A DNA stretch of 64,000 bases from an uncultured Acidobacteriota bacterium (GTDB lineage Bacteria > Acidobacteriota > Blastocatellia > Pyrinomonadales > Pyrinomonadaceae). The stretch lies in contig CADEGD010000005.1 in assembly GCA_902826795.1 (NCBI GenBank), forward strand, positions 74,086-138,085, written 5' to 3'. This document shows, piece by piece, positions 27,591-37,926 of this stretch. The translations under genes were made by a program, and so were the position numbers. Positions within the stretch are counted from its first letter, which is position 1. The number at the start of each line of letters is the position of its first letter. The notes under the pieces are model-generated. The model worked only from the letters and a program-made list of their open reading frames with translations. It did no database searches and was not told where the DNA came from.

Positions 27591-28636
27591 GCTTTGACTT
27601 AGACAGTTTAGTGCGTCCGAATATTCGTCGTCTGAAACCATATTCATCAGCTCGGTCGGAGTTTGCCGGCTCCGCAGAAGTTTTCCTGGACGCAAACGAG
27701 AACGCCTTAGGGTCAGCCGCGGACGGGCCATTCAATCGATATCCCGACCCATTGCAGAAAGAACTAAAGCGAAAAATTGCGACGCTCAAAGGTACTGAGC
27801 CGCAGAATATTTTCATCGGCAACGGCAGCGACGAGGCGATCGATCTTTTGTTTCGTATCTTCTGCAGGCCGGGCATAGATGGTTGCATCATCTGCCCACC
27901 GACATACGGAATGTACGAAGTTTCGGCGGACATTAACGATATAGCTGTAACCAAGATTCCGCTGACTCCCGACTTTCGACTCGACGTTCCATCCGTTCTG
28001 TCTGCGATAAACGCCGGGACAAAACTCATCTTCATATGCTCGCCAAACAACCCGACGGGAAACTTGATGGATCGCGAGGATGTCGTCAAGATCGCATCGG
28101 AGTTTCGAGGGGTCGTGGTCGTCGATGAGGCGTATATCGATTTCTCTTCATCCGCATCACTGATCGGTGAGATCGAAAATTTTCCGAATCTGGTCGTGCT
28201 CCAAACATTCTCGAAAGCTTGGGGAATGGCCGGACTTCGTGTCGGAATAGCCTTCGCGAACGTGGAGATCATCGGCCTGATGAATCGAGTAAAACCGCCG
28301 TACAACGTTAGCGGTATCGCACAGGACGCCGCCATAAATGCATCTCGCAGACTCGCAGATGTTGAGAATTGGATACGCCAGACACTTTTAGAGCGTGACC
28401 GCCTTACAGTCGGGCTTTCATCATTTCCATTCATGCAGACGATATACCCGAGCGATTCGAACTTTCTGCTCGTGAAGGTCGACGACGCGAACTCGATGTA
28501 CAAATATTTGCTGGCCGAAGGGATCGTAGTTCGCAACCGAAACAACGTCGCGCTTTGCGAAGGCTGTTTACGGATCACGGTCGGTACGCCGGATGAAAAC
28601 ACGCGTCTGCTGGAGGCATTGGAAAGATACATATGA
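27587..28636 (+). CDS. hisC: Histidinol-phosphate aminotransferase
   Basis: 349 residues, a PLP-dependent class I/II aminotransferase. Evidence: [10 protein letters not shown] near the N-terminus, [31 protein letters not shown] and the PLP-Lys motif [14 protein letters not shown]. It overlaps hisD by four bases (ATGA), indicating translational coupling. Confidence 0.95.
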   Translation: MSFDLDSLVRPNIRRLKPYSSARSEFAGSAEVFLDANENALGSAADGPFNRYPDPLQKELKRKIATLKGTEPQNIFIGNGSDEAIDLLFRIFCRPGIDGCIICPPTYGMYEVSADINDIAVTKIPLTPDFRLDVPSVLSAINAGTKLIFICSPNNPTGNLMDREDVVKIASEFRGVVVVDEAYIDFSSSASLIGEIENFPNLVVLQTFSKAWGMAGLRVGIAFANVEIIGLMNRVKPPYNVSGIAQDAAINASRRLADVENWIRQTLLERDRLTVGLSSFPFMQTIYPSDSNFLLVKVDDANSMYKYLLAEGIVVRNRNNVALCEGCLRITVGTPDENTRLLEALERYI

Positions 28637-29727
28637 AACGAGTTCTTTTTATCGACCGCGACGGCACGATCATCCGTGAACCGCATGACTTTCAGGTCGA
28701 TTTGCTCGAGAAGCTTCGCTTTCTTCCCGGTGCGATCACGAATCTCGCGAAGATCGCGAAAGAGACGGAATACGCGATCGTAATGGTGACGAATCAGGAC
28801 GGCATGGGAACCGAAGGCTTTCCCGAATCCGCTTTCTACCCCGCACAAAATTTTGTCCTGCAAACGCTCGCTGATGAAGGAGTTGAATTTGCGGACGTGT
28901 ATGTCGATACCACCTTCGAGCACGAGAACTTGCCAACGCGAAAGCCCGGCACGGGCATGCTTGCTAAATATCTTACGGGCGAGTATGACCTCGCGAACTC
29001 GTACGTCATCGGTGACCGGCCGACCGATGTTCAACTCGCCCGCAATCTCGAATCGAAAGCGATCTACATCCGCAACGAAAACTTTCCGTTGGACGGTGCA
29101 GATGCGTTTGTGGTCGAAACCTGGAACGAAATCTATGAAATCCTCCGGCGGCCCGATCGAAAAGTCACACATCGACGCACGACGAGGGAAACCGACATCG
29201 CGGTTGAACTGCACCTCGACGGCACGGGCAAGGCCGCGATCTCCACCGGCATTTCGTTCTTCGACCATATGCTTGAACAGATCGCCCGTCACGGTTCGAT
29301 CGATCTGATTATCGAGGCGAAAGGCGACCTTCATATCGACGAACACCACACCATCGAAGATGTTGCGATAACGCTTGGCGAGGCTTTCTCGCTTGCAATC
29401 GCGGATAAACGCGGCATTGAAAGATACGGTTTTTCCCTGCCTATGGACGATTGCCTTGCGCAAGTTGCTATCGATTTCGGTGGACGAAACTGGATCGTTT
29501 GGGAAGCCGAATTCAAACGGGAAATGATCGGCGAAATGCCGACTGAGATGTTTTTCCATTTCTTCAAGTCGTTTTCGGATAAAGCTCTCTGCAACTTGAA
29601 TATAAAGGCCGAGGGAACAATCGAACACCACAAGATCGAGGCGATCTTCAAGGCATTTGCCAAAGCGATCAAGATGGCGATCAAACGCGACGGAAGCGAA
29701 TTGCCGAGCACCAAAGGAGTTCTGTGA
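28633..29727 (+). CDS. hisB: Bifunctional histidinol-phosphatase / imidazoleglycerol-phosphate dehydratase
   Basis: 364 residues. Residues 1-165 are a HAD phosphatase ([33 protein letters not shown]). Residues 172-364 are the dehydratase ([58 protein letters not shown]). In the E. coli enzyme the phosphatase part holds a Cys/His zinc loop; here that segment reads [13 protein letters not shown] and lacks the cysteines. The fused form is best known from gammaproteobacteria. It overlaps hisC and hisH by four bases each. Confidence 0.95.
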   Translation: MKRVLFIDRDGTIIREPHDFQVDLLEKLRFLPGAITNLAKIAKETEYAIVMVTNQDGMGTEGFPESAFYPAQNFVLQTLADEGVEFADVYVDTTFEHENLPTRKPGTGMLAKYLTGEYDLANSYVIGDRPTDVQLARNLESKAIYIRNENFPLDGADAFVVETWNEIYEILRRPDRKVTHRRTTRETDIAVELHLDGTGKAAISTGISFFDHMLEQIARHGSIDLIIEAKGDLHIDEHHTIEDVAITLGEAFSLAIADKRGIERYGFSLPMDDCLAQVAIDFGGRNWIVWEAEFKREMIGEMPTEMFFHFFKSFSDKALCNLNIKAEGTIEHHKIEAIFKAFAKAIKMAIKRDGSELPSTKGVL

Positions 29728-30308
29728 AAGTTGCGATTGTGAAATACAACGCCGGGAACACCGCGTCGGTTGCGAACGCGCTCACGCGTATTGGCGTAGA
29801 GCCGTTGATAACGGACGATGCCGAGGTTCTGAAGTCGGCCAACAAAGTGATCTTCCCCGGTGTGGGCGAAGCCTCGACCGCGATGGCCTATCTTCGCGAA
29901 CGCGGGCTGGATGAAGTGATCTGTTCGTTGAAACAGCCGGTGCTCGGAATATGTCTCGGCATGCAGCTTTTGTGTTCTTCGTCCGATGAGAACCAGACGT
30001 CTTGCCTCGGCGTATTGCCGACGCGCGTAAAGCTTTTCAAAAGCAACGGACTTAAGGTGCCGCACATGGGTTGGAATCAGATCAGCGATCTGCAAGCTCC
30101 TATTTTCTCCGGGATTGCTGACGGCTCGTTCGTATACTTCGTGCATAGTTACTACGTCAACCTCGACAGTCAAACGACCGCCGCATGCACGTACGGAGAA
30201 AAATTCAGTGCCGCTTTGTCTTTCAAAAATTTTCACGCCGTGCAGTTTCATGTTGAGAAGTCTGGCCCGATTGGCCAGCGGATATTGGAGAACTTCCTCA
30301 ACTTATGA
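29724..30308 (+). CDS. hisH: Imidazole glycerol phosphate synthase, glutaminase subunit
   Basis: 194 residues, class I glutamine amidotransferase. The nucleophile motif is [11 protein letters not shown] and the His/Glu pair is in QFHVEKSG. It supplies ammonia to HisF. GTG start at 29724 overlaps the hisB stop (GTGA); there is no better start and the N-terminus [11 protein letters not shown] is as expected. Confidence 0.95.
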   Translation: MKVAIVKYNAGNTASVANALTRIGVEPLITDDAEVLKSANKVIFPGVGEASTAMAYLRERGLDEVICSLKQPVLGICLGMQLLCSSSDENQTSCLGVLPTRVKLFKSNGLKVPHMGWNQISDLQAPIFSGIADGSFVYFVHSYYVNLDSQTTAACTYGEKFSAALSFKNFHAVQFHVEKSGPIGQRILENFLNL

Positions 30309-31027
30309 TCGAGATCATTCCGGCTATCGACGTTATCGACGGAAAATGCGTGCGTCTGACGCATGGCGATTTTGCGCAGAAAACTGTCTACGCAGACGAC
30401 CCCGTCGAGGTCGCGAAACGGTTTGAACAGCTTGGCCTTCGACGGCTTCACATGGTCGATTTGGACGGAGCGAAACAAGGCAAACCGCAGAACATTTCCG
30501 TTCTCGCACGAGTCACTTCCGCAACGAAACTCTCGATCGATTTTGGCGGCGGCGTTAAATCGTCTGACGACGTGAACGCCGTGCTCGACGCCGGTGCGGC
30601 GATAGTAAACGTCGGCAGCGTCGCCGTTCGTGAGCCCGATCTTTTTCTTGGATGGTTGGAACATTTCGGCGGCGATCGCATCCTGCTCGGAGCAGACTGC
30701 AAGGACGAGAAAGTTTCGATCGATGGTTGGCAGACCGAGACGACCGTCTCGATATTCGAGTTGCTGCAGAACTATTCGGCAAAAGGCGTCAGCTCGGCGT
30801 TCGTGACGGACATCGGCCGCGACGGAGCGATGATCGGGCCTTCCATTGAGCTCTATTCGAACATCCGCAAGATCGTGCCCGGCCTCGATCTTATCGCAAG
30901 TGGCGGCGTGAGCTCGATCACAGATGTCGAAGAACTGGAGCGGGTCGGATGCTCGGGCGTGATCGTTGGGAAGGCCATATACGAAGGCCGGATCACCGAC
31001 GACGAACTTAAAATGTATGCTCGCTAA
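30305..31027 (+). CDS. hisA: Phosphoribosylformimino-5-aminoimidazole carboxamide ribotide isomerase
   Basis: 240 residues, TIM barrel. It begins [20 protein letters not shown] with the catalytic Asp, and the second Asp sits in [14 protein letters not shown]. It overlaps hisH by four bases and hisF by eleven. Confidence 0.95.
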   Translation: MIEIIPAIDVIDGKCVRLTHGDFAQKTVYADDPVEVAKRFEQLGLRRLHMVDLDGAKQGKPQNISVLARVTSATKLSIDFGGGVKSSDDVNAVLDAGAAIVNVGSVAVREPDLFLGWLEHFGGDRILLGADCKDEKVSIDGWQTETTVSIFELLQNYSAKGVSSAFVTDIGRDGAMIGPSIELYSNIRKIVPGLDLIASGGVSSITDVEELERVGCSGVIVGKAIYEGRITDDELKMYAR

Positions 31028-31772
31028 ACGTATAATTCCCTGCCTCGATGTGAAGGACGGCCGCACCGTCAAGGGCACGAACTTCGTCGGCCTTCGCGAC
31101 GCGGGCGACCCGGCCGAGCTTGCCGAAAAATATTCCGCCGATGGCGCGGACGAGCTGGTCTTTCTCGACATTTCGGCGACCAACGAAGGCCGCCAAACCT
31201 TTGCTTCGCTGGTCAGCAAGATCGCCCGGCTGATCAATATTCCGTTCACCGTCGGTGGCGGGATAACGGCGTCGGACGACATCGCAAGGCTTCTCGACGC
31301 GGGAGCCGACAAGGTTTCGATCAACACGGCGGCAGTCCGCGATCCGGCGTTGATCGAGACGGCGGCGAAGAATTTCGGATCGCAGTGCATTGTATTGGCG
31401 GTCGATGCGAAGAGGACCGATCTTGGCTGGAAGGTTTTCCTCAACGGTGGCAGAGTCGCTACCGACCTCGACGCGACCGAGTGGATGAAACGCGGCGTCG
31501 GGCTCGGTGCGGGTGAGATCTTGCTGACATCGATGAACGCGGATGGAACTAAAGATGGCTTCGAGATCGAACTCACCCGAAGCATTTCGGAAGCGGTCGG
31601 CGTTCCGGTTATCGCCTCGGGCGGTGCAGGTGATCGAGATCACTTCGCCGATGTTTTCGTCAGAGGAAAGGCCGATGCAGCTCTCGCGGCGAGCGTTTTT
31701 CATTACGGCGAGATCGAGATACCGGAGCTGAAAAGTTTTCTCCGGATGCGTGGAGTTGAGGTGCGAGTATGA
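31017..31772 (+). CDS. hisF: Imidazole glycerol phosphate synthase, cyclase subunit
   Basis: 251 residues, TIM barrel. The ATG at 31017 gives the conserved N-terminus [20 protein letters not shown]; the frame extends 51 bases further upstream inside hisA but without family similarity. Later motifs: [28 protein letters not shown] with the catalytic Asp, and VIASGGAG. Confidence 0.95.
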   Translation: MLAKRIIPCLDVKDGRTVKGTNFVGLRDAGDPAELAEKYSADGADELVFLDISATNEGRQTFASLVSKIARLINIPFTVGGGITASDDIARLLDAGADKVSINTAAVRDPALIETAAKNFGSQCIVLAVDAKRTDLGWKVFLNGGRVATDLDATEWMKRGVGLGAGEILLTSMNADGTKDGFEIELTRSISEAVGVPVIASGGAGDRDHFADVFVRGKADAALAASVFHYGEIEIPELKSFLRMRGVEVRV

Positions 31773-32362
31773 ACATCGATTTTTCCAAGTATGCCGACGG
31801 GCTTGTACCGGCGATCGTTCAGGATGCGGCGACGCGTAACGTGCTGATGCTCGGCTTTATGAATGCCGAGGCAATTGAACTCACAGAATCGACCAGCCGA
31901 GTCACGTTCTTTTCGCGGTCGAAACAGCGGCTTTGGATCAAGGGCGAAACAAGCGGCAACTTTCTCGAGGTCGTATCTATCACGCCCGACTGCGATAACG
32001 ATACGCTTCTGATCAAAGCACGCACAAACGGGCCGGTCTGCCATACCGGATCGCAGACTTGTTTCGGTGATGTTGACAGATCCCTCGCGTTTCTTGCCGA
32101 ACTAGAATCGGTGATCGCAAGCCGTATGACCGAACCCGCCGAAGGCTCGTACGTTTCCAAGCTCTATGCAAAAGGCCTGAACAAGATCGCCCAGAAGGTT
32201 GGGGAAGAGGCCGTCGAAACCGTGATCGCAGCGAAGGACGACGACCTCGACGCATTCAAGAACGAAGCCGCCGATCTGCTGTTCCACTATCTCGTTCTGC
32301 TTCGAGTCAAGGGCGTTGATCTCGGCGAGGTTGTCTCCGTCCTCAAAGAACGGAAACGGTAA
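31769..32362 (+). CDS. hisI: Bifunctional phosphoribosyl-AMP cyclohydrolase / phosphoribosyl-ATP pyrophosphatase
   Basis: 197 residues, the HisIE fusion. The cyclohydrolase part (1-105) has [11 protein letters not shown], the metal-binding [10 protein letters not shown] and the Cys motif CHTGSQTCF. The pyrophosphatase part (112-197) has [20 protein letters not shown] and [13 protein letters not shown]. It overlaps hisF by four bases and ends the operon; repeats follow, not another his gene. Confidence 0.95.
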   Translation: MNIDFSKYADGLVPAIVQDAATRNVLMLGFMNAEAIELTESTSRVTFFSRSKQRLWIKGETSGNFLEVVSITPDCDNDTLLIKARTNGPVCHTGSQTCFGDVDRSLAFLAELESVIASRMTEPAEGSYVSKLYAKGLNKIAQKVGEEAVETVIAAKDDDLDAFKNEAADLLFHYLVLLRVKGVDLGEVVSVLKERKR

Positions 32363-32560
32363 GTCTCCGTAAGTTGTTTGAGTCGAAACATTTCGCGACG
32401 GCGATTTTGAATCAATTGACTCAAGATCTAAGACTTACACGAACTTTCAACAACTTATGGGTCGTCTTCGTAAGTTGTTTGTTCCGTTCCATTCTGCGTG
32501 CCTCATTTTTGTTCTTTTTGGAACAAGATCTAAGACTTACACGAACTTTCAACAACTTAC
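32360..32560. repeat. Two tandem palindromic units with compensatory arm changes
   Basis: A 36-bp exact direct repeat (32422-32457 and 32524-32559) forms the right arm of two units 102 bp apart. Each left arm is GTAAGTTGTTTG plus four variable bases (32369-32384 and 32470-32485). In unit 1 the variable part AGTC faces GACT; in unit 2 TTCC faces GGAA, so pairing is kept although all four bases differ. There is no coding potential. Part of the arm recurs at 3449-3465. The spacer 32363-32721 otherwise holds only the hairpin at 32651. Confidence 0.75.
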
Positions 32561-32650
32561 GACCAGTCTGATTTCCGTTCTTCATGGGTCCTTCACTTAT
32601 CGGGAGCGGGACACCCGTGGCATCGCTCGAAATTAGATTTTCAAAGATCC

Positions 32651-32677
32651 GGCCCGACAAGCTATCCTTGTCGGGCC
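32651..32677. terminator. Hairpin between convergent hisIE and lpxA
   Basis: A perfect 11-bp stem (GGCCCGACAAG, 32651-32661, with 32667-32677) and a 5-nt loop lie between two convergent genes. No T tract follows on either strand, so it may be a bidirectional or Rho-assisted terminator. Confidence 0.55.
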
Positions 32678-32721
32678 GATCAGTATTCCACAGATGCAAC
32701 GTAGTGTCAAGATGTTTCGTT

Positions 32722-33501
32722 TTACTTCACCACACCGCGTTTTGAGCTTTCGATGAACTGGACGAGCACATCGACTTCGCGGCAGCCGGAGATTTCGGAC
32801 TTAATACGCTCGACGGCTTGGGTAGTGTTCAGCTTCGCGGTTAGAAGCAAATGATATGCGTGATGGAGTTTTTCGATGGTTTCCTTTGAATATCCGCGAC
32901 GCCGCAAACCAACCTTGTTTAAGCCGTAGCACTTCGCGTGATTTCCCTGGATGATGGCGTAAGGCGGAGCGTCTTTAACGACCACCGAATAGCCGCCAAC
33001 AAATGCTTCGAGACCGATTCGGCAGAATTGATGAACACCCGAATAAGCCCCGACGTTGGCGCGGTCGGCTATCTCGACGTGACCGGCAAGCGTGGCGGCG
33101 TTCGCCATGATGACGTTGCTGCCGATCTGGCAATCGTGGGCGACGTGGGACTGCGCCATGAATAGGTTGTCGTCACCTATCTTTGTTATTCCGCCGCCGC
33201 CTTCGGTGCCGCGATGGATCGTGACGAACTCGCGAATGTGATTGCGTTTGCCGATGTCAGTCGCGGTCGGCTCGCCGCCATATTTCAGATCTTGCGGTGC
33301 GAGGCCGATCGAAGCGAACGGGAAAATGTGAGTTTCGTCGCCGATCGACGTTCGGCCGTCAACGACGACGTGCGAATCCAGCCTGACGCCGGTACCTAGC
33401 TTTACCTCGGCTCCGACCGTGCAGAACGGGCCGATGTGACAGCCCTCGCCGATCTCAGATTCGGGCGCAACGATCGCGGTTTCGTGAATGAACGTCGTCA
33501 T
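32722..33501 (-). CDS. lpxA: Acyl-ACP-UDP-N-acetylglucosamine O-acyltransferase
   Basis: 259 residues. It makes the first lipid A precursor. The left-handed beta-helix hexapeptide repeats are plain (IVAPESEIGEGCHIGPFCTV and onward), with the catalytic His in SHVAHDCQIGSN and the C-terminal helical domain from about residue 190. It is last in the leftward bamA-ompH-fabZ-lpxA order and starts 3 bases after the fabZ stop. Confidence 0.95.
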   Translation of the reverse strand: MTTFIHETAIVAPESEIGEGCHIGPFCTVGAEVKLGTGVRLDSHVVVDGRTSIGDETHIFPFASIGLAPQDLKYGGEPTATDIGKRNHIREFVTIHRGTEGGGGITKIGDDNLFMAQSHVAHDCQIGSNVIMANAATLAGHVEIADRANVGAYSGVHQFCRIGLEAFVGGYSVVVKDAPPYAIIQGNHAKCYGLNKVGLRRRGYSKETIEKLHHAYHLLLTAKLNTTQAVERIKSEISGCREVDVLVQFIESSKRGVVK

Positions 33502-33504
33502 GGA

Positions 33505-33951
33505 TCAGTTTTGAGGACGGTCGGCGATCACGCTCATGATCACGCATTCGGCGGTAATGTTGCCGTCAACGCGGGCATAGCCCTGCATCTTCTGGATCTT
33601 GCTGCCGATGCGAAGAGCGATCACTTCGAGCTCGAGAGTGTCTCCAGGTACGACCGGCCGCCGGAATTTAGCGGCTTCAATACCGCTGAAAAACGGGATC
33701 TTCGAATCGCGGTCTTCGAATTCGCGAAGCGCCAAGATCGCACCGACCTGAGCGAGGGCCTCGATCTGAAGAACGCCGGGCATCACCGGGGCTCCGGGGA
33801 AGTGGCCTTGGAAAAAATGCTCGTTTACGGTGACTTGTTTAATGCCGACGATGCGGACCTTCGGTTCGAGTTCGGTGATCTTGTCGACGAGAAGAAAGGG
33901 ATATCGGTGCGGCAATATTTGCTGTATCGCCTGTGAATCGTAAATGGCCAT
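33505..33951 (-). CDS. fabZ: 3-hydroxyacyl-ACP dehydratase FabZ
   Basis: 148 residues, hotdog fold. The N-terminal ILPHRYPFLLVDKI and active-site GHFPGAPVMPGVLQIEALAQ segments are diagnostic. FabZ dehydrates 3-hydroxyacyl-ACP in fatty-acid elongation, competing with LpxA for the same pool, which explains the common pairing of the two genes. Confidence 0.95.
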   Translation of the reverse strand: MAIYDSQAIQQILPHRYPFLLVDKITELEPKVRIVGIKQVTVNEHFFQGHFPGAPVMPGVLQIEALAQVGAILALREFEDRDSKIPFFSGIEAAKFRRPVVPGDTLELEVIALRIGSKIQKMQGYARVDGNITAECVIMSVIADRPQN

Positions 33952-33971
33952 CTCTAGCGAGAGATTATACT

Positions 33972-34022
33972 AAAAGCCGGCCGGATCGCTGAGGCATTGC
34001 CTCGGCAAATCCGCCGGCCTTG
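33972..34022 (-). terminator. Terminator-like hairpin between ompH and fabZ
   Basis: Read on the minus strand, a long stem has outer GGCCGGC/GCCGGCT pairing with one bulge, then GGAT/ATCC and an inner GAGGC/GCCTC. It is followed by TTTTAG. Its position between two same-strand genes suggests partial termination that lowers fabZ-lpxA relative to bamA-ompH. Confidence 0.55.
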
Positions 34023-34042
34023 GTAGTTTTGAGAGCCAACCG

Positions 34043-34657
34043 TTACGGTTTGGTCGTTGTCGCGGTTGCGGCTGCTGCCGGACGCGCGTTGTAGAAGGTA
34101 ATGAAGTCCGCAGTGATGTTGTATTTCTCGTCGAAACCAAGCAGGATCTGAGCCTGATCGAGCTTTACGCCGTCGAATATCACTGCATAGCCATTTTTCT
34201 TGGCATACTCATTGAGAGCCTTCATGATGTCGGAATAGATCGGGCCGACAATAGTCGCAGAACGGCGGTCGTACTGGGCCTTGAGATCTTCCTGATCACG
34301 CTTGATCTTCTTTTCAAGGTTCTGAAGCTCGTCGGCCTTGGTCGCGAGCTGCGCCTGGTTGTTCACCGCAGGCACACCGGCTGCGGGCGGTGTGCGAAGC
34401 TTTTCGATCTCTTGTCCAAGCGTCTGGTAACGCGTGGTGTCGGCCTTTAGCTTGGTGAAAGCCGGCTCGAATTCTTTATCGACCGCAGCTAAAGCAGCTT
34501 TATACTTGGTGATGCCGCCCTTATCGGCTTCAAACTCTTGAACCACGACGATCCCGATCTTGCCGGCCGCCGGTGCAGCAGCTGGCTGGGCCATTGCCGA
34601 TCCGGCGAATATTGCCGCAATCGTAAGGCATGCGGCTGCTAAACTAATTCTCTTCAT
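34043..34657 (-). CDS. OmpH/Skp-family periplasmic chaperone
   Basis: 204 residues. The signal peptide (MKRISLAAACLTIAAIFAGS, cleavage after about AMA) is followed by a KIGIVVVQEFEA strand, a long charged coiled-coil-like region (about 50-150) and a closing DGVKLDQAQILLGFDEKYNITADF segment, as in Skp. It guards unfolded outer-membrane proteins on the way to BamA, whose gene lies just upstream. The tail is Ala/Thr-rich. Confidence 0.85.
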   Translation of the reverse strand: MKRISLAAACLTIAAIFAGSAMAQPAAAPAAGKIGIVVVQEFEADKGGITKYKAALAAVDKEFEPAFTKLKADTTRYQTLGQEIEKLRTPPAAGVPAVNNQAQLATKADELQNLEKKIKRDQEDLKAQYDRRSATIVGPIYSDIMKALNEYAKKNGYAVIFDGVKLDQAQILLGFDEKYNITADFITFYNARPAAAATATTTKP

Positions 34658-34839
34658 TATTTTCTGATTACTCCTTAGAACTATCGTGGCTAAGCTTTCT
34701 CAGCTATGTCCGATAACATTGTTTGAAACAATTTTTACTTAAAATGTTGCCCGTTCGATGGAAAAACAGCAAGACCGTTATCCTATTTCATCGGGCATTG
34801 GATGTCAATTTTTTCGTCCCTATATCGGACGGCTCGTCT

Positions 34840-37800
34840 TTAGAACGTTCTGCCGACCGTAAATCTAAATCCGTTTCGCTTTCCGGGCAGGAAGATTCCC
34901 GGCAATTCCTCAGTAACGCCCAACTTTGCGTTCGGGTTGTAATAGTAGATCAGGCGGAACGGAACGTTAACGATCGGCACCTGAACTCGAAGCTCTAGCC
35001 CGAGGCTCGACTTAAAGTCGCCCAGCTTGCTGAAAGCCGACTCGTCTACCCTGAGAAGCGAATTCTGCTGAACCTCGCCGCGAAGGAAGAACTGATCGAC
35101 ACCGCCGGGCAAACTGGTCGGGCAGCCCAAACGGTTGCCGCCGCAGAAAAGGTTTCGAAACTCGGTCCTGGTCAACAAGCGGTTGTTGTAATACAACAGC
35201 GAGCCGTAGATGCTCTCAAGCGCCGGAGCGTTGATCAAGCTCAGTGCCGAAAGCCGGCCGGCACCGATAAGGCGGTCATCGTCCAAAAACTCGCTGTTAA
35301 TGATTTGCGTTCCGGTTTTTTGCAGATTGAATACGCTTCCAACGTCGGCAAATACAGCCATCGTCGCCGGGCCGAACAGCGGAATTCGGTACTCAAAGTT
35401 GCCGAGAAGCTGCGTGTCGCCGCCGATAAAGCGAAAGTTTCGCGAGAAGAGTGCCGGATTAGCTCCGTCAAACCCTGTCAGATTTCCCAGTTGAGCAATT
35501 TCACCAAGGATCGGCGAACCTTCGGGGAATCCGGCCGGAGCGACTGGCGTTCCGGACGCGTTCGCAGCAACACTCACATTGCGGCTCGTTACATAAGTAT
35601 CAAAGTTAGCGACCGGGCCAAGAGCTCTCGAATTGTAGCCGCGAATGTCATTCTCGCTTCCTAGATAAAATCGTTCGTAAGCTGGAATGCCGCCAATATA
35701 CGAAAGCGAATTGGCGTTACGGATCGCATCGGAGATGGCAAAAGACCTTATCGTTCCGGCGAGTATCCTGAAGGCGAAAACCTCAGGATTCTTCGATTTC
35801 TTTCGTCGGATCGGCGTAAATCGCGAATAACTAAGGCTCGGCGAGATCGTTCTTACGTCTCCGCCAAGGCCGGCAAATCCCAGCGAGAGCGAAAGCTGTG
35901 AACCGCCGACCGTGTCGATGCCGTTTGCGGCCGGCTGACGAGTGTCGTAGACGAACGATCCGGTGATCCTGCTGGTCAGGATGCTCGGAATCGCGTAAAT
36001 GATCGGGATCCTTTGCGAAGGATCGGCCGACTCGTTTATCGGCGGGTCTGAGATCGACGTTGCCGAAAACTGATAGGTCAACCCGACCCGCGAGAATTGA
36101 GTGAATCGACGCTTGCGGAAAAACAGTTCCGAAAGCGGCGCCGTCATGAAGACGTTAGCTCCGTAGGTCGTCTGGGTAAACAGGTTGCTTTCGTCAACCG
36201 TGATCGATGCATTCGGATCGAACGTCAGGTCGTCGAGCAGATCCTGATTTTGCGTCAGGAATGTCCCCTCACCAAAAAACTTATAACGCGAAGCGAAAAG
36301 CGAGAAGCCGACCGAGATCGGCCGATCGCGGAAATACGGTTCCTGATAGGTAAACTGCAGGCTCTGCTGACGGTTACCAACGCCCACCGCGAAAGAAAGG
36401 ATCTCACCGCGGCCGGCGAGGTTATTGGTCGAATACTCCAGCCCGAACGAGGAACCGCCGAGGCCGCCCGCCGCACCGTTAAAAGAGATCTGCTGACGGC
36501 CCTTTTCACGAACTTTTACGTTCAGGTCTACGTCGCCCTGCTCTTCGTCAGTACGCGTTTCAACGTCCTGGTCTTTGTCGATCGGGTCGAAATACTGAGT
36601 TTGATTTACGCGAGCGACCGATATTTCCAGGTAATTCTGGTTATAGATATCGCCTTCGTTAAGAAGGAATTCGCGGCGCAGAACGCGGTCACGCGTGAAC
36701 GTGTTTCCGGTAAATTCCAGACGGCGCAGCGTGAATTGTTTGCCCTCGTTGATCGTGATGTTGATATCGACGATACCTTCGGCGGGATTGCTAGGATTGT
36801 CCTTAAAGTCCGGCTCGAACTCGGCGTCATACTGTACGAATCCTTGAGATCCGTACAGCTTCTTCATGTCTTCGTAAACCGCATCCTGAATACGCTTACC
36901 GTTGACGACCTCGCCCGTCTTCAACCCCATGAACGCGAGTATCTGCTGTTCGGAGAAGATCGAGTTACCTTCGACTTTGAGAGCTCCCACACGAAATACG
37001 CGGCCTTCCGTGACCGGCACGACGATGCGAAGGGTATCGTCTTTCGATGAGATCAACGGAAGCGGAAGCGTTATCAAGGGAATAAAGTCGGTCCGCTTTA
37101 CGCCAAGCCCGACCACTTCCGGCTCGCCAATGCGGGCCTGAAAGTAACCCTTCGACCACATGTACGAACGCACGTTACGTTGCAGATCAGCCTGAAGCTT
37201 TTCGAGATGCAAAATGTCCTGGCCCTTGAAACGCGAGATCAGGCCGTGCTCTTTTACGTAGAGCATGGCGGCTTTCAGTTCGCCGTCGCTGAACTTTTCG
37301 TTGCCGACAAAATCGATATCGACAATGCGTGAGCGATTTCCCTGTTCGACGTTAAAGGTCAAAGCGATCGAGGTGGCCGAGACCTCTTCCTCAGAAACGG
37401 TAACTACCGCGTTCGGATAACCGCGGGTCGAGAGCATTTCGCGAAGCAAGCGGGTCGCGTTGCGGGCCTTTACGGGATCGTAGACCGCCTCTTTCGAGAT
37501 ACCGATCCGCTTTTCGCGGAACTCTTTTAGAATGTCGGCTTCAGTAATGGTTTTGCTGCCGGTGAAAAGCAGGTCGCGGATGATCGGGAGTTCGCGGACC
37601 TCAAAGATCACATTCACGCCGCCGCGAACGCCTTCGGTCGTCAAAACGCGGGTCGCGGTTTTATCGAAGAAGTTGAGCGAGATAAGCTCCCGCAGGTCGC
37701 GTTCGAGTGCGGCGGGATCATAGGTATCACCCGGCCGTGTCTTGATGTAATACAGAAGGTCGTCGTCGCGAAGGCGGCGATTACCCTGAATGTCAACGGT

Positions 37801-37926
37801 TTCGACGATCTGTTGAACCGAAGTTTTGGCGGAAATTTCCGCGTTCTTCGTTTCCCCTGCAAGGACCGGAGTCGTTGATACTGCCAGACTCAGTAAAGCA
37901 AGTCCCAGCGCGCTCAAAATTCGCAT
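34840..37926 (-). CDS. bamA: Outer membrane protein assembly factor BamA
   Basis: 1028 residues from the ATG at 37926, which gives a signal peptide (MRILSALGLALLSLAV). Five POTRA-like repeats lie in residues 40-420 (VETVDIQGNRRLRDDDLLYY; LLFTGSKTITEADILKEFRE; and others), followed by a 16-strand-type barrel carrying NDIRGYNSRALGP, the counterpart of the conserved VRGF/Y loop-6 motif. It ends FRFTVGRTF with terminal Phe. It is about 200 residues longer than the E. coli protein because of barrel loops. It inserts beta-barrels such as the TonB receptors. A 6-bp stem hairpin lies in its leader at 37959-37978. Confidence 0.92.
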   Translation of the reverse strand: MRILSALGLALLSLAVSTTPVLAGETKNAEISAKTSVQQIVETVDIQGNRRLRDDDLLYYIKTRPGDTYDPAALERDLRELISLNFFDKTATRVLTTEGVRGGVNVIFEVRELPIIRDLLFTGSKTITEADILKEFREKRIGISKEAVYDPVKARNATRLLREMLSTRGYPNAVVTVSEEEVSATSIALTFNVEQGNRSRIVDIDFVGNEKFSDGELKAAMLYVKEHGLISRFKGQDILHLEKLQADLQRNVRSYMWSKGYFQARIGEPEVVGLGVKRTDFIPLITLPLPLISSKDDTLRIVVPVTEGRVFRVGALKVEGNSIFSEQQILAFMGLKTGEVVNGKRIQDAVYEDMKKLYGSQGFVQYDAEFEPDFKDNPSNPAEGIVDINITINEGKQFTLRRLEFTGNTFTRDRVLRREFLLNEGDIYNQNYLEISVARVNQTQYFDPIDKDQDVETRTDEEQGDVDLNVKVREKGRQQISFNGAAGGLGGSSFGLEYSTNNLAGRGEILSFAVGVGNRQQSLQFTYQEPYFRDRPISVGFSLFASRYKFFGEGTFLTQNQDLLDDLTFDPNASITVDESNLFTQTTYGANVFMTAPLSELFFRKRRFTQFSRVGLTYQFSATSISDPPINESADPSQRIPIIYAIPSILTSRITGSFVYDTRQPAANGIDTVGGSQLSLSLGFAGLGGDVRTISPSLSYSRFTPIRRKKSKNPEVFAFRILAGTIRSFAISDAIRNANSLSYIGGIPAYERFYLGSENDIRGYNSRALGPVANFDTYVTSRNVSVAANASGTPVAPAGFPEGSPILGEIAQLGNLTGFDGANPALFSRNFRFIGGDTQLLGNFEYRIPLFGPATMAVFADVGSVFNLQKTGTQIINSEFLDDDRLIGAGRLSALSLINAPALESIYGSLLYYNNRLLTRTEFRNLFCGGNRLGCPTSLPGGVDQFFLRGEVQQNSLLRVDESAFSKLGDFKSSLGLELRVQVPIVNVPFRLIYYYNPNAKLGVTEELPGIFLPGKRNGFRFTVGRTF

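Noticed and set aside
27463-29631. A 722-codon open frame antisense to hisC and hisB
   Set aside because: Striking length, but the composition is Arg/Ser/Phe-rich shadow sequence and both sense genes are certain.
32422-32559. Possible CRISPR array from two 36-bp direct repeats
   Set aside because: Only two copies, the intervening sequence is itself part of paired arms, and no cas genes are near.
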